Positions 33,108 through 45,181 of a DNA stretch of 64,000 nucleotides are shown in pieces. The DNA lies in assembly GCF_015751785.1 (NCBI RefSeq), contig NZ_JADOTY010000001.1, forward strand, positions 4,402,001-4,466,000. Reading direction: 5' to 3'. Source of the stretch: Micromonospora vinacea (GTDB lineage Bacteria > Actinomycetota > Actinomycetes > Mycobacteriales > Micromonosporaceae). The notes beneath the pieces are model-generated. The model did not search any database. It was not told where the DNA came from and worked only from the letters and a program-made list of their open reading frames with translations. Position numbers and translations under genes: made by a program. Within the stretch, counting starts at the first letter, position 1; every line of letters begins with the position of its first letter.

Positions 33108-33591
33108 AGGCGAAGAACGCCCGGGGGTCGGCCACCAGCACGCCGTGCTCGGTGAGCCGCTCGATCAGACCCGACGGTGAGGCGTCGTAGACGATCGCGA
33201 GCGCCCGCAGGTCGTCGGCGCGGATGGAGAGCACCCGGCCGTTGTAGTCGCCGCGCTGCTGCTGGATGGCGCGGGCGTAGCGGGCGACGTAGGCCAGGTC
33301 CTCGGAGGCCTCGTCGTAGAGCCGCTCCAGGTCCAGGACAATCTTGCTGGTGGGCTCGTGACGGACGCCACTGCCGTCAGGCAGCAACTCCGAGACGGGT
33401 ACGCGGTAGAACTCGGCCAACTCGGCCAGACGGGACACCGTCACGGCCCGGTCGCCACGCTCGTACGAGCCGACCACCACGGCCTTCCACCGCCCGTTCG
33501 ACTTCTCCTCCACCCCCTGCAGGGAAAGACCCTGCTGCTGGCGGATGGAGCGCAGGCGGGCGCCCAGAGACTTGGCGTATTCAGAGGGCAT
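33103..33591 (-). CDS. bldD: BldD developmental regulator
   Basis: BldD represses sporulation genes during vegetative growth when loaded with tetrameric cyclic di-GMP. The 162 residues match BldD. The N-terminal XRE-type HTH covers ~8-70 (GARLRSIRQQQGLSLQGVE; VVGSYERGDRAVT). The C-terminal domain carries the cyclic di-GMP signature R113-x-D115 followed by eight residues and R124-x-x-D127, a perfect RxD-x8-RxxD. It diverges from pyrR across 288 bases. Confidence 0.96.
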   Translation of the reverse strand: MPSEYAKSLGARLRSIRQQQGLSLQGVEEKSNGRWKAVVVGSYERGDRAVTVSRLAELAEFYRVPVSELLPDGSGVRHEPTSKIVLDLERLYDEASEDLAYVARYARAIQQQRGDYNGRVLSIRADDLRALAIVYDASPSGLIERLTEHGVLVADPRAFFAS

Positions 33592-33879
33592 TCGGACACT
33601 CCCAGTGCTGCTCGGGGTTCTCCCGTCGATCGCTACGGAGCGTGACGGTACGGGGAATGCGACACGTGGTCAAGTGGTCGTGACCCTACCGTTGGGGAGC
33701 GTCCGGGAAGTTATCCCCTTTTCCGGTACCTGATCCGGTGGTCAGCAGCCGCCGTCCATCACCCCGGTGACCACTGGTAACGTGGCGGAAGCCCCGGCCC
33801 AGGTCCGCTGAGCGGTCCGGCCGGAGGTGCCCGACATCCTTTAACGACCCGTCCCGTGAGGCGGGGAAGGAGGTCCGCC
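33592..33879. other. bldD-pyrR divergent control region
   Basis: This 288-base region must hold the promoters of bldD (minus) and the pyr operon (plus). TAACGT near 33778 is a possible -10 for pyrR, giving a ~90-base leader that ends in the PyrR-binding motif. Several GTGAC/GTCAC-like half sites occur (around 33660-33690), but I cannot call BldD operators from them with confidence. Confidence 0.4.
33845..33873 (+). promoter_or_regulatory. PyrR-binding RNA element next to the pyrR ribosome site
   Basis: The sequence CGTCCCGTGAGGCG (33850-33863) matches the core of the PyrR anti-antiterminator binding loop known from Bacillus (RUCCNGNGAGGY). It is directly followed by the GGAAGGAGG ribosome site at 33865-33873 and the GTG start at 33880. 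Binding of PyrR with UMP here would block translation, as described for mycobacterial pyrR leaders, rather than act by transcription attenuation. Confidence 0.7.
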
Positions 33880-34464
33880 GTGGCATACCCACCGGCTGCC
33901 CGCTCGTCACCACCGCGACAACCCTCGGTGAAGGTGATCCTCGCCAGCGCCGACGTGCAACGCGTGGTCGACCGCATCGCCCACCAGATCCTGGAGAAGA
34001 CCCAGGGCGCCGCCAACACGGTGCTGCTGGGGATTCCCACCCGGGGCACCCCCCTCGCCCGGCGGCTCGCCGACCGGATCAGCACCTTCGAGGACGTCGC
34101 CGTCCCGGTCGGTGTGCTCGACATCACCCTGTACCGCGACGACCTCCGTCGGCACGCCACCCGCGCGGTGGGCCCGACCGAGCTGCCGTCCGGCGGGATC
34201 GACGGCAAGCGGGTCATCCTCGTCGACGACGTCCTCTTCTCCGGCCGCACCGTCCGGGCCGCGCTCGACGCGCTCAACGACGTGGGCCGCCCGGCGTCGG
34301 TGCAGCTCGCCGTCCTGGTCGACAGGGGTCACCGGGAGCTGCCGATCCGCGCCGACTACGTCGGCAAGAACATTCCGACCTCGCTCGCCGAGAGCGTCAA
34401 GGTGACGCTCGCCGAGATCGACGGGACGGACGAGGTCAAGCTGTACGGGGGAACGGCCTCATGA
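33880..34464 (+). CDS. pyrR: Pyrimidine operon regulator PyrR / uracil phosphoribosyltransferase
   Basis: PyrR binds pyr mRNA in response to UMP and can act as a uracil phosphoribosyltransferase. The protein has 194 residues from GTG 33880, chosen for its GGAAGGAGG ribosome site. It has the PRPP motif VILVDDVLFSGRTVRAAL, RGTPLARRLA and the basic DITLYRDDL region. It is the first gene of the pyr operon and overlaps pyrB by 4 bases. It probably represses its own translation through the upstream RNA motif. Confidence 0.95.
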   Translation: MAYPPAARSSPPRQPSVKVILASADVQRVVDRIAHQILEKTQGAANTVLLGIPTRGTPLARRLADRISTFEDVAVPVGVLDITLYRDDLRRHATRAVGPTELPSGGIDGKRVILVDDVLFSGRTVRAALDALNDVGRPASVQLAVLVDRGHRELPIRADYVGKNIPTSLAESVKVTLAEIDGTDEVKLYGGTAS

Positions 34465-35387
34465 TCAAACATCTGCTCTCCGGCGGGGACCTGGACGCCG
34501 ACACCGCCACCGAGATCCTGGACACCGCCGCCGAGATGGCCACCGTCGCCGGCCGGGAGATCAAGAAGCTTCCCGCGCTGCGGGGCCGGACCGTGGTGAA
34601 CCTCTTCTACGAGGACTCCACGCGTACCCGGATCTCGTTCGAGGCGGCGGCGAAGCGGCTCAGCGCCGACGTGATCAACTTTTCCGCGAAGGGGTCCAGC
34701 GTCACCAAGGGTGAGAGCCTGAAGGACACCGCGTTGACCCTGCAGGCCATGGGCGCGGACGCCGTGGTCGTCCGACACCCCGCCTCCGGTGCGCCGCACC
34801 GCCTGGCCAACTGGGTGGACGGGTCGGTGGTCAACGCCGGTGACGGCACCCACGAGCACCCCACCCAGGCGCTGCTGGACGCGTACACGATGCGGGCCCG
34901 GCTGGGCCGGCTCGCCGGCCTGTCGGTAGCGGTGGTCGGGGACGTGCTGCACTCCCGGGTGGCCCGCTCCAACGTGCTGCTGCTCTCCACCCTCGGCGCC
35001 AAGGTCACCCTGGTCGGCCCGCCGACCCTCATCCCGGTCGACATCGCGGGCGCCCTCGCGCCCGGCACCGACGTCTCCTACGACCTCGACTCCGTCCTGC
35101 CCAACGTGGACGTGGTGATGATGCTGCGCGTGCAGCGGGAGCGGATGAACGACTCCTACTTCCCCTCCGCGCGCGAGTACGCCCGCCGCTACGGGCTGGA
35201 CGGGCCGCGGATGCGCCGGCTGCCCGAGCACGCGATCGTCATGCACCCCGGCCCGATGAACCGGGGGATGGAGATCACCCCCGAGGTCGCCGACTCACCC
35301 CGCTCCACCATCGTCGAACAGGTCACCAACGGGGTCTCCGTGCGGATGGCTGTCCTTTACCTGCTGCTCGGAGGGAACAACCGGTGA
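34461..35387 (+). CDS. pyrB: Aspartate carbamoyltransferase, catalytic subunit
   Basis: PyrB joins carbamoyl phosphate and aspartate. The 308-residue protein has the carbamoyl-phosphate motif EDSTRTRISFE, GSSVTKGESLKDT, HPTQALLD and the aspartate-side MMLRVQRERM and HPGPMNRG. ATG 34461 overlaps the pyrR stop and its own stop overlaps pyrC. No pyrI regulatory subunit is present. Confidence 0.97.
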   Translation: MIKHLLSGGDLDADTATEILDTAAEMATVAGREIKKLPALRGRTVVNLFYEDSTRTRISFEAAAKRLSADVINFSAKGSSVTKGESLKDTALTLQAMGADAVVVRHPASGAPHRLANWVDGSVVNAGDGTHEHPTQALLDAYTMRARLGRLAGLSVAVVGDVLHSRVARSNVLLLSTLGAKVTLVGPPTLIPVDIAGALAPGTDVSYDLDSVLPNVDVVMMLRVQRERMNDSYFPSAREYARRYGLDGPRMRRLPEHAIVMHPGPMNRGMEITPEVADSPRSTIVEQVTNGVSVRMAVLYLLLGGNNR

Positions 35388-36661
35388 CCGCGTACCTGAT
35401 CACCAGCGTGAGTGTCGTCGGCGGCGCGCCGACCGACCTGCTGATCCGCGACGGCGTGATCGCCGCTGTCGGTCCCGGCCTCACCGCGCCGGACGCCACA
35501 GTCGTCGACGGCACCGGCCTGGTCGCCCTGCCCGGCCTCGTCGACCTGCACACCCACCTGCGCGAGCCCGGTCGGGAGGACGCCGAGACCGTCGAGTCCG
35601 GTTCCCGGGCGGCGGCGCTCGGCGGCTACACGGCGGTCTGCGCGATGGCCAACACCTCCCCGGTGGCGGACACCGCCGGCGTGGTCGAGCAGGTCTGGCG
35701 GCTCGGCCGGGAGGCCAGCCTGGTCGACGTGCAGCCGATCGGCGCGGTCACCGTCGGGCTGGCCGGCGAGCGGCTGGCCGAGCTGGGCGCGATGGCCGAC
35801 TCGGCGGCCCGGGTGCGGATCTTCTCCGACGACGGGCACTGCGTCGCCGACCCGAAGTTGATGCGCCGAGCCCTGGAGTACGTCAAGGCGTTCGACGGGA
35901 TCATCGCCCAGCACGCCGAGGAGCCCCGGCTCACCGAGGGCGCCCAGATGCACGAGGGTGAGGTCTCCACCCGGCTCGGCCTGATCGGTTGGCCGGCGGT
36001 CGCCGAGGAGGCGATCATCGCCCGGGACGTGCTGCTCGCCGAGCACGTGGGCAGCCGACTGCACGTCTGCCACGTCTCCACCGCCGGCAGCGTCGAGGTG
36101 CTGCGCCAGGCAAAGGCACGCGGGGTACGCGTCACCGCCGAGGTGACCCCGCACCACCTGCTGCTCACCGACGAGCGTGCGGAGAGCTACGACCCGGTCT
36201 TCAAGGTGAACCCGCCGTTGCGCACCGCCTCCGACGTCACCGCGCTGCGCGCCGCCCTCGCCGACGGGGTGATCGACGTGATCGCCACCGACCACGCCCC
36301 GCACGCCGTGGAGGACAAGGAGTGTGAGTGGGCGTACGCCCGGCCGGGGATGCTCGGTCTGGAGACGGCGCTCTCCATCGCGCTGGAGGTGCTCGGCCCC
36401 GAGTGGGACCTGATCGCCGAGCGGATGTCCCGCACCCCGGCCCGGATCGCCGGCCTCACCGGGCACGGCGTCGACCCCGCGCCGGGTGTGCCGGCCAACC
36501 TGACCCTGATCGACCCGGCCGCCCGCCGCACCATCGAGCCGGCGGAGCTGGCCAGTCGCAGTCGCAACACCCCGTACGCCCGCATGACGCTGCCGGGTCG
36601 CATCGTGGCGACCTTCCTGCGTGGCGAGCCGACGGTCCTGGACGGAAAGGCAGTCAAGTGA
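35384..36661 (+). CDS. pyrC: Dihydroorotase
   Basis: PyrC cyclises carbamoyl-aspartate to dihydroorotate. The 425-residue type I enzyme shows the zinc ligands of DLHTHLREPG, the AALGGYTAVCAMANT segment, HVCHVSTAGSVE and TEVTPHHLLL-like ligands, and the catalytic Asp in ATDHAPH. GTG 35384 overlaps pyrB; its stop overlaps the carA GTG. Confidence 0.97.
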   Translation: MTAYLITSVSVVGGAPTDLLIRDGVIAAVGPGLTAPDATVVDGTGLVALPGLVDLHTHLREPGREDAETVESGSRAAALGGYTAVCAMANTSPVADTAGVVEQVWRLGREASLVDVQPIGAVTVGLAGERLAELGAMADSAARVRIFSDDGHCVADPKLMRRALEYVKAFDGIIAQHAEEPRLTEGAQMHEGEVSTRLGLIGWPAVAEEAIIARDVLLAEHVGSRLHVCHVSTAGSVEVLRQAKARGVRVTAEVTPHHLLLTDERAESYDPVFKVNPPLRTASDVTALRAALADGVIDVIATDHAPHAVEDKECEWAYARPGMLGLETALSIALEVLGPEWDLIAERMSRTPARIAGLTGHGVDPAPGVPANLTLIDPAARRTIEPAELASRSRNTPYARMTLPGRIVATFLRGEPTVLDGKAVK

Positions 36662-37813
36662 CCCGTAGACGTTCCGCAATCCTGGTGCTCGAGGACGGGC
36701 GCACGTTCCCCGGTGAGGCGTACGGCAGCGTCGGGGAGACCTTCGGCGAGGCGGTCTTCAACACCGGCATGACCGGCTACCAGGAGACCCTGACCGACCC
36801 GTCGTACCACCGTCAGGTGGTGGTGCAGACCGCGCCGCACATCGGCAACACCGGCGTCAACGGCGAGGACGACGAGTCCGGTCGGATCTGGGTGGCCGGC
36901 TACGTCGTGCGCGACCCGGCCCGGATCGGCTCGAACTGGCGGGCCACCGGTGGTCTCGAGGACCGCCTCGCCACCGAGGGCGTGGTGGGCATCAGCGGGG
37001 TGGACACCCGGGCGCTGACCCGGCACCTGCGCGAGCGGGGCGCCATGCGGGTGGGCATCTCCAGCGTCGACACCGACCCGCAGAGCCTGCTGGCCCGGGT
37101 CCGTCAGGCGCCGCAGATGGTCGGCGCGGACCTGTCCGCCGAGGTGAGCACCCCCGAGCCGTACGTCGTCGAGGCCCTGGGCGAGCACCGGTTCACAGTC
37201 GCCGCACTGGACCTGGGCATCAAGCGCAACGTGCCGCGGCGGCTAGCCACCCGCGGGGTGACCACCCACGTGCTGCCGGCGTCGTCGAGCATCGACCAGA
37301 TGCTCGCCACCGGCGCCGACGCGATCTTCCTGTCGCCGGGCCCGGGCGACCCGGCCACCGCCGACGCCCCGGTGGAGCTGGCCCGGGAGGCGCTGCGGCG
37401 GGAGGTGCCGCTGTTCGGCATCTGCTTCGGCAGCCAGATCCTCGGTCGGGCGCTCGGCTTCGGCACCTACAAGCTGGGCTACGGCCACCGGGGGATCAAC
37501 CAGCCGGTGCTCGACCGGGTCACCGGCAAGGTCGAGGTGACCAGCCACAACCACGGCTTCGCGGTCGAGGTGCCCGGTGTGGGCGCCGGCGCGGTCGTCC
37601 CCGACCAGGTGATCGACACCGACTTTGGTGGGGTGCGGGTGTCCCACGTCTGCCTCAATGACAACGTGGTCGAGGGGCTGCGGGCCGTGGACCTGCCCGC
37701 TTTCACCGTCCAGTACCACCCGGAGGCGGCGGCCGGCCCGCACGACGCGGACTACCTCTTCGACCGATTCGCTGATCTCATCGAGGGCCGGACCCACAGC
37801 AAGGGGCGCAGCA

Positions 37814-37821
<8 letters not shown>
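36658..37821 (+). CDS. carA: Carbamoyl-phosphate synthase, small (glutaminase) subunit
   Basis: CarA releases ammonia from glutamine for CarB. The 387 residues from GTG 36658 show the N-terminal small-subunit domain (FGEAVFNTGMTGYQETLTDPSY) and the class I amidotransferase domain with the nucleophile Cys in FGICFGSQIL and the His/Glu of VQYHPEAAAGPHD. The stop overlaps carB by 8 bases. Small frames in other phases are shadows. Confidence 0.97.
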
Positions 37822-41157
<3,336 letters not shown>

Positions 41158-41161
<4 letters not shown>

Positions 41162-42204
41162 CAGTGTTCGAGCAGGCGGTACGGCCGTGGTTGTTCCGGC
41201 TCGGTGGCGGCGACGCCGAGGCGGCGCACGAGTGGACACTGCGGCGGTTGGCGGCCCTGTCGCGGCGGCCGGCCGCGCTCGCCGCGCTGCGGGCCCGGTA
41301 CGCGGTCGACGCGCCGCGCACCGTGTTCGGGGTGCGGTTCCCCAACCCGGTCGGGTTGGCCGCCGGCATGGACAAGGACGGGGCGGCGCTGCCGGCCTGG
41401 CCGGCGCTCGGCTTCGGTTTCGTGGAGGTCGGCACTGTCACCGCGCACGCCCAGCCGGGCAATCCCCGGCCGCGGCTGTTCCGGCTGCCGGCCAGCGAGG
41501 CGGTGGTCAACCGGATGGGCTTCAACAACGCCGGGGCCGCCGCGCTGGCCGCCCGGCTGGCGGCGTTGCCCCGCCCGCTCGGGGTGCCGCTGGGCATCTC
41601 GCTGGGCAAGTCCAAGGTGACCCCGCTGGACGAGGCGGTCGAGGACTACCTCGCCTCGTACCGGGCGCTGCGCGGGCACGGCGACTACTTCGCGGTGAAC
41701 GTGTCCTCACCGAACACCCCGGGCCTGCGGTCGTTGCAGGATCGCGCCCACCTGGACGCGCTGCTCGGCGCGCTGGTGGGGGAGAAGCCGGTGCTGGTCA
41801 AGATCGCGCCGGACCTGACCGAGGCGGCGATCGCCGAGCTGCTGGAGGTCTGTGTGGCCCGGGGCGCCGCCGGGGTGATCGCCACCAACACCACGCTGTC
41901 CCGGGACGGGCTCGCCGGCGGTGACGTCGAGCGTGGCGCGCAGGCCGGTGGCCTCTCCGGCCGGCCGCTGACCGTGCGGGCCCGCGAGGTGGTCGCCTTC
42001 GTCCACCGGGAGACCGGCGGCCGGCTGCCGATCATCGGCGTCGGCGGGGTGCTGGACCCGGACGACGCGGCGCGGATGTTCGACGCCGGTGCCGCCCTGG
42101 TGCAGCTCTACACCGGCTTCATCTACCGGGGACCTGCCCTGGTCCGCGCCGCCGCCCGCGCGGCGGCCACCACGGCGGCATCGGACCCCGTCGCGGGCCG
42201 GTGA
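41158..42204 (+). CDS. pyrD: Dihydroorotate dehydrogenase (quinone), class 2
   Basis: PyrD oxidises dihydroorotate to orotate with FMN and passes electrons to quinone at the membrane. The 348 residues include a class 2 N-terminal helix region (LFRLGGGDAEAAHEW), GVRFPNPVGLAAGMDKDG, VVNRMGFNNAG, the catalytic Ser in NVSSPNTPGLR and IIGVGGVLDPDDA. GTG 41158 overlaps the carB stop. Confidence 0.97.
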
Positions 42205-42284
42205 CCGCCCGCGGTCCGGTGCCGGCCCGGCGCAACCGGGTGCCGAGCCCGGTCCGCGCCGAGGAGCCCACTCCCGCTGTTACC

Positions 42285-42367
42285 CCTTTGCTCTGCACCC
42301 GTGGATGCACCACCCGGAGCGCGGTGCCCGGCCACCGGGTGTCGCGTCCGCGGGTGCAGAGCAAAGG
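42285..42367. repeat. 17-bp perfect inverted repeat with inner hairpin, pyrD-bioA gap
   Basis: CCTTTGCTCTGCACCCG (42285-42301) is perfectly inverted at 42351-42367. The 49-base interior contains a second 7-bp stem (CACCCGG at 42311-42317 with CCGGGTG at 42335-42341). It may be a terminator or attenuator for pyrD, or a small repeated element. The 271-base gap holds no supported gene. Confidence 0.75.
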
Positions 42368-42475
42368 TCGCGGAAATAGAAGCGGCGGCGGCAGCGGGAG
42401 AGGCGGCGGCGGACAGGTTCGACCCGGCCGCAGGACGTCCGCCGTCCGGGCCGCTTCAGGCACGAAGGAGTACGC

Positions 42476-43750
42476 GTGACACCCGAGAAGATCCTGGCCG
42501 CCGACCGGGCGCACGTCTGGCACCCGTACGCCGCGCTGCCGCCGGCCAACCCGCCGTACGTGGTGCGCGGCGCCGAGGGGGTACGGCTGACCCTCGCCGA
42601 CGGGCGGGAGTTGGTGGACGGGATGTCGTCCTGGTGGGCGGCGATCCACGGCTACCGGCACCCGGTGCTGGACGCGGCGGTGACCGACCAGCTCGGCCGG
42701 ATGAGCCACGTGATGTTCGGCGGGCTCACCCACGAGCCGGCCGTGCGGCTGGCTCGGACGCTTGTCGAGCTGACCCCGGATGGCCTGGAGCACGTGTTCC
42801 TGGCCGATTCGGGCTCGGTGAGCGTCGAGGTGGCGGTGAAGATGTGCCTGCAGTACCAGCGGGCCGTCGGGCGGCCCCAGCGGCGCCGGCTGGCGACCTG
42901 GCGGGGTGGCTACCACGGCGACACGTTCCACCCGATGAGCGTCTGCGACCCGGAGGGCGGAATGCACCACCTCTGGGGCGACGTGCTGCCCCGGCAGGTG
43001 TTCGCCCCGGTGCCCCCGGGCGGCTTCAACGATCCGCCCGACGACGCGTACCTGGCGGCGCTGGTGGACACGGTCGAGCGGCACGCCGACGAACTGGCCG
43101 CCGTGATCGTCGAGCCCGTCGTCCAGGGCGCCGGTGGGATGCGCTTCCACCACCCGGGTTACCTGCGGGTGCTGCGCGAGGTGACCCGCGCGCACGGGAT
43201 TCTGCTGATCTTCGACGAGATCGCCACCGGGTTCGGCCGTACCGGCGAGATGTTCGCCGCCGAGCACGCGGGGGTGACGCCGGACGTGCTGTGCGTGGGC
43301 AAGGCGCTGACCGGCGGGTACCTGACCCTCGCGGCGACCCTGTGCACCCCGGAGGTCGCCCGGGGCATCTCGGCGACCGGGGTGCTGGCGCACGGGCCCA
43401 CGTTCATGGGCAACCCGCTGGCCTGCGCGGTGGCGAACGCCTCCATCGGGCTGCTGCGGGCCGGAGACTGGGCCGGACAGGTCGCCAGGGTCGGCGCCGG
43501 CCTGCGCGCCGGCCTGGAGCCCCTGCGCGGCACGCCGGGCGTGACCGACGTACGGGTGCTCGGCGCGATCGGCGTGGTCCAGCTCGATCACGAGGTCGAC
43601 CTCGGCGCGGCGACCGCGGCAGCGGTCGAGCAGGGGGTGTGGCTGCGTCCGTTCCGCGACCTGATCTACACGATGCCGCCGTACGTCACCGACGACGCCG
43701 ATCTGGCCCGGATCGCGACCGGGGTGGCGGCGGCGGTGGCGGCCGGCTGA
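42476..43750 (+). CDS. bioA: Adenosylmethionine-8-amino-7-oxononanoate aminotransferase
   Basis: BioA makes 7,8-diaminopelargonic acid in biotin synthesis, using S-adenosylmethionine as amino donor and PLP. The 424-residue protein shows HVWHPYAALP and DGMSSWWAAIHGY (substrate-binding Trp/Tyr), LADSGSVSVEVAVKM, the Asp of LIFDEIATGFGRTG and the PLP Lys in VGKALTGGYLTL. GTG 42476 has GAAGGAG just upstream. No other bio genes occur in the window; it sits alone inside the pyr gene order. Confidence 0.95.
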   Translation: MTPEKILAADRAHVWHPYAALPPANPPYVVRGAEGVRLTLADGRELVDGMSSWWAAIHGYRHPVLDAAVTDQLGRMSHVMFGGLTHEPAVRLARTLVELTPDGLEHVFLADSGSVSVEVAVKMCLQYQRAVGRPQRRRLATWRGGYHGDTFHPMSVCDPEGGMHHLWGDVLPRQVFAPVPPGGFNDPPDDAYLAALVDTVERHADELAAVIVEPVVQGAGGMRFHHPGYLRVLREVTRAHGILLIFDEIATGFGRTGEMFAAEHAGVTPDVLCVGKALTGGYLTLAATLCTPEVARGISATGVLAHGPTFMGNPLACAVANASIGLLRAGDWAGQVARVGAGLRAGLEPLRGTPGVTDVRVLGAIGVVQLDHEVDLGAATAAAVEQGVWLRPFRDLIYTMPPYVTDDADLARIATGVAAAVAAG

Positions 43751-43823
43751 GTCGGCCCGGTCACCGGGTCGACGGGTTATCCGGGCGGGGCGACCGCCCG
43801 GACGAGAAGAGGGGAACACTCCG

Positions 43824-44660
43824 ATGGAGAGCTTCGGTACCCGGCTGCACCGGGCGATCACCGAGCGGGGCCCACTGTGTGTGGGCATCGACCCGCATCC
43901 CGGTCTGCTGGCCCAGTGGGGCCTCCCGGACGACGTTGAGGGGCTCGACCGGTTCAGCCGGACCGTCGTGGAAGCCCTCGGTGACCGGGTTGCGGTAGTC
44001 AAGCCTCAGTCGGCCTTTTTCGAGCGGTTCGGGTCCCGAGGTGTGGCGATTCTTGAGTCAACTATCCGACAGTTACGAGATGCCGGCTCGCTCGTTCTGC
44101 TCGACGTCAAGCGCGGCGACATCGGCTCGACGGTGAGCGCGTACGCCGCGGCGTACCTTGATCCATCCAGCCCCGTGTATGTCGACGCGGTCACCGCGAG
44201 CCCCTACCTCGGGGTCGGTTCGCTGGCGCCGATGTTCGAGCTGGCCGCCGAGCACGGCGGCGGGGTGTTCGTGCTGGCCCTCACCTCCAACCCCGAGGGC
44301 GCTGCCGTGCAGCGGGCCGTCACGGCCGACGGCCGCACCGTGGCGCAGACCGTGATCGACGAGATTTCCCAGCTCAACCGGGGTGCGACCCCGCTGGGGA
44401 GCTTCGGTCTGGTGGTCGGCGCGACCATCGGTGACACCGGTCACGACCTCTCCGGTGTGGGGGGCCCACTGCTCGCTCCGGGGCTCGGCGCGCAGGGTGC
44501 CGGCGCAGCCGATCTGCGTACCGTCTTCGGTTCGAGTCTCGCCTCGGTGCTCCCGTCGTGCTCCCGGGAAGTGCTCTCGGCGGGCCCCGATGTGGCCGCG
44601 CTGCGGGCCGCCGCGGACCGCGTTCTGGTCGACTGCCGGGCCGTCCTGCCTGCCCGGTGA
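43824..44660 (+). CDS. pyrF: Orotidine 5'-phosphate decarboxylase, type 2
   Basis: PyrF makes UMP, the last step of the pathway started by pyrBC-carAB-pyrD. The 278-residue actinobacterial (type 2) form has LCVGIDPHPGLL, VVKPQSAFFERFG and the catalytic LLDVKRGDIGST with its D-K-x-x-D pattern. ATG 43824 is preceded by AGAGGGGA. A 73-base gap from bioA suggests co-transcription. Confidence 0.96.
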   Translation: MESFGTRLHRAITERGPLCVGIDPHPGLLAQWGLPDDVEGLDRFSRTVVEALGDRVAVVKPQSAFFERFGSRGVAILESTIRQLRDAGSLVLLDVKRGDIGSTVSAYAAAYLDPSSPVYVDAVTASPYLGVGSLAPMFELAAEHGGGVFVLALTSNPEGAAVQRAVTADGRTVAQTVIDEISQLNRGATPLGSFGLVVGATIGDTGHDLSGVGGPLLAPGLGAQGAGAADLRTVFGSSLASVLPSCSREVLSAGPDVAALRAAADRVLVDCRAVLPAR

Positions 44661-44838
44661 CTGACTGACGGGTCGGTCACTCTACGGTGATCATGCGGCC
44701 CCCACGTTGCCGAAAGCGTCGTTGGCCGCTAGTTTTCCCCGCGCTGGGAACCATGGACCCCTTGGTTCACAGCGACACCACGTTTCACAGATGCGGCGGT
44801 GCGCCCCGCCCGCCGCGATAGGGACCTGAGGAGAACTG
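44661..44838 (+). promoter_or_regulatory. Intergenic region before mihF
   Basis: The 178 bases between pyrF and mihF contain a small imperfect hairpin right after the pyrF stop (GTGACTGAC with GTCGGTCAC) and a lower-GC stretch (about 44730-44790, TAGTTTTCCCC to CACGTTTCACAG) where the mihF promoter is expected. No clear -35/-10 pair can be named. Confidence 0.35.
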
Positions 44839-45156
44839 GTGCCGCTCCCGTCACTGACCCCCGAACAACGCGCTGCCGCGCTCGAGAAGGCCGCGGAGAT
44901 CCGCAAGGCCCGTGCTCAGCTGAAGGAGCAGCTCAAGCAGGGCAAGACCACCCTCGGTGCCGTCCTCGAGCGGGCCGAGAGCGACGACGTCGTTGGCAAG
45001 CTCAAGGTGTCGGCCGTCCTGCAGGCCATGCCGGGCATCGGCAAGATCCGGGCTACCCAGATCATGGAGAAGCTCAAGATCGCCGACAGCCGTCGCCTGC
45101 GTGGCCTCGGCGAGCAGCAGCGCAAGGCACTGCTTGGAGAGTTCGCCGCCAACTGA
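44839..45156 (+). CDS. mihF: Actinobacterial integration host factor MihF
   Basis: This nucleoid protein of 105 residues is essential in mycobacteria and supports phage integration and DNA bending. The N-terminal long basic helix (EKAAEIRKARAQLKEQLKQGK) and C-terminal helix-two-turn-helix with the S13-like AMPGIGKIRATQIMEKLKI motif are both present. GTG 44839 has GAGGAG upstream. It heads the mihF-gmk-rpoZ-coaBC-metK-priA group. Confidence 0.96.
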   Translation: MPLPSLTPEQRAAALEKAAEIRKARAQLKEQLKQGKTTLGAVLERAESDDVVGKLKVSAVLQAMPGIGKIRATQIMEKLKIADSRRLRGLGEQQRKALLGEFAAN

Positions 45157-45181
45157 ACCTGGCAGCGTGTAGAAACAAGCA

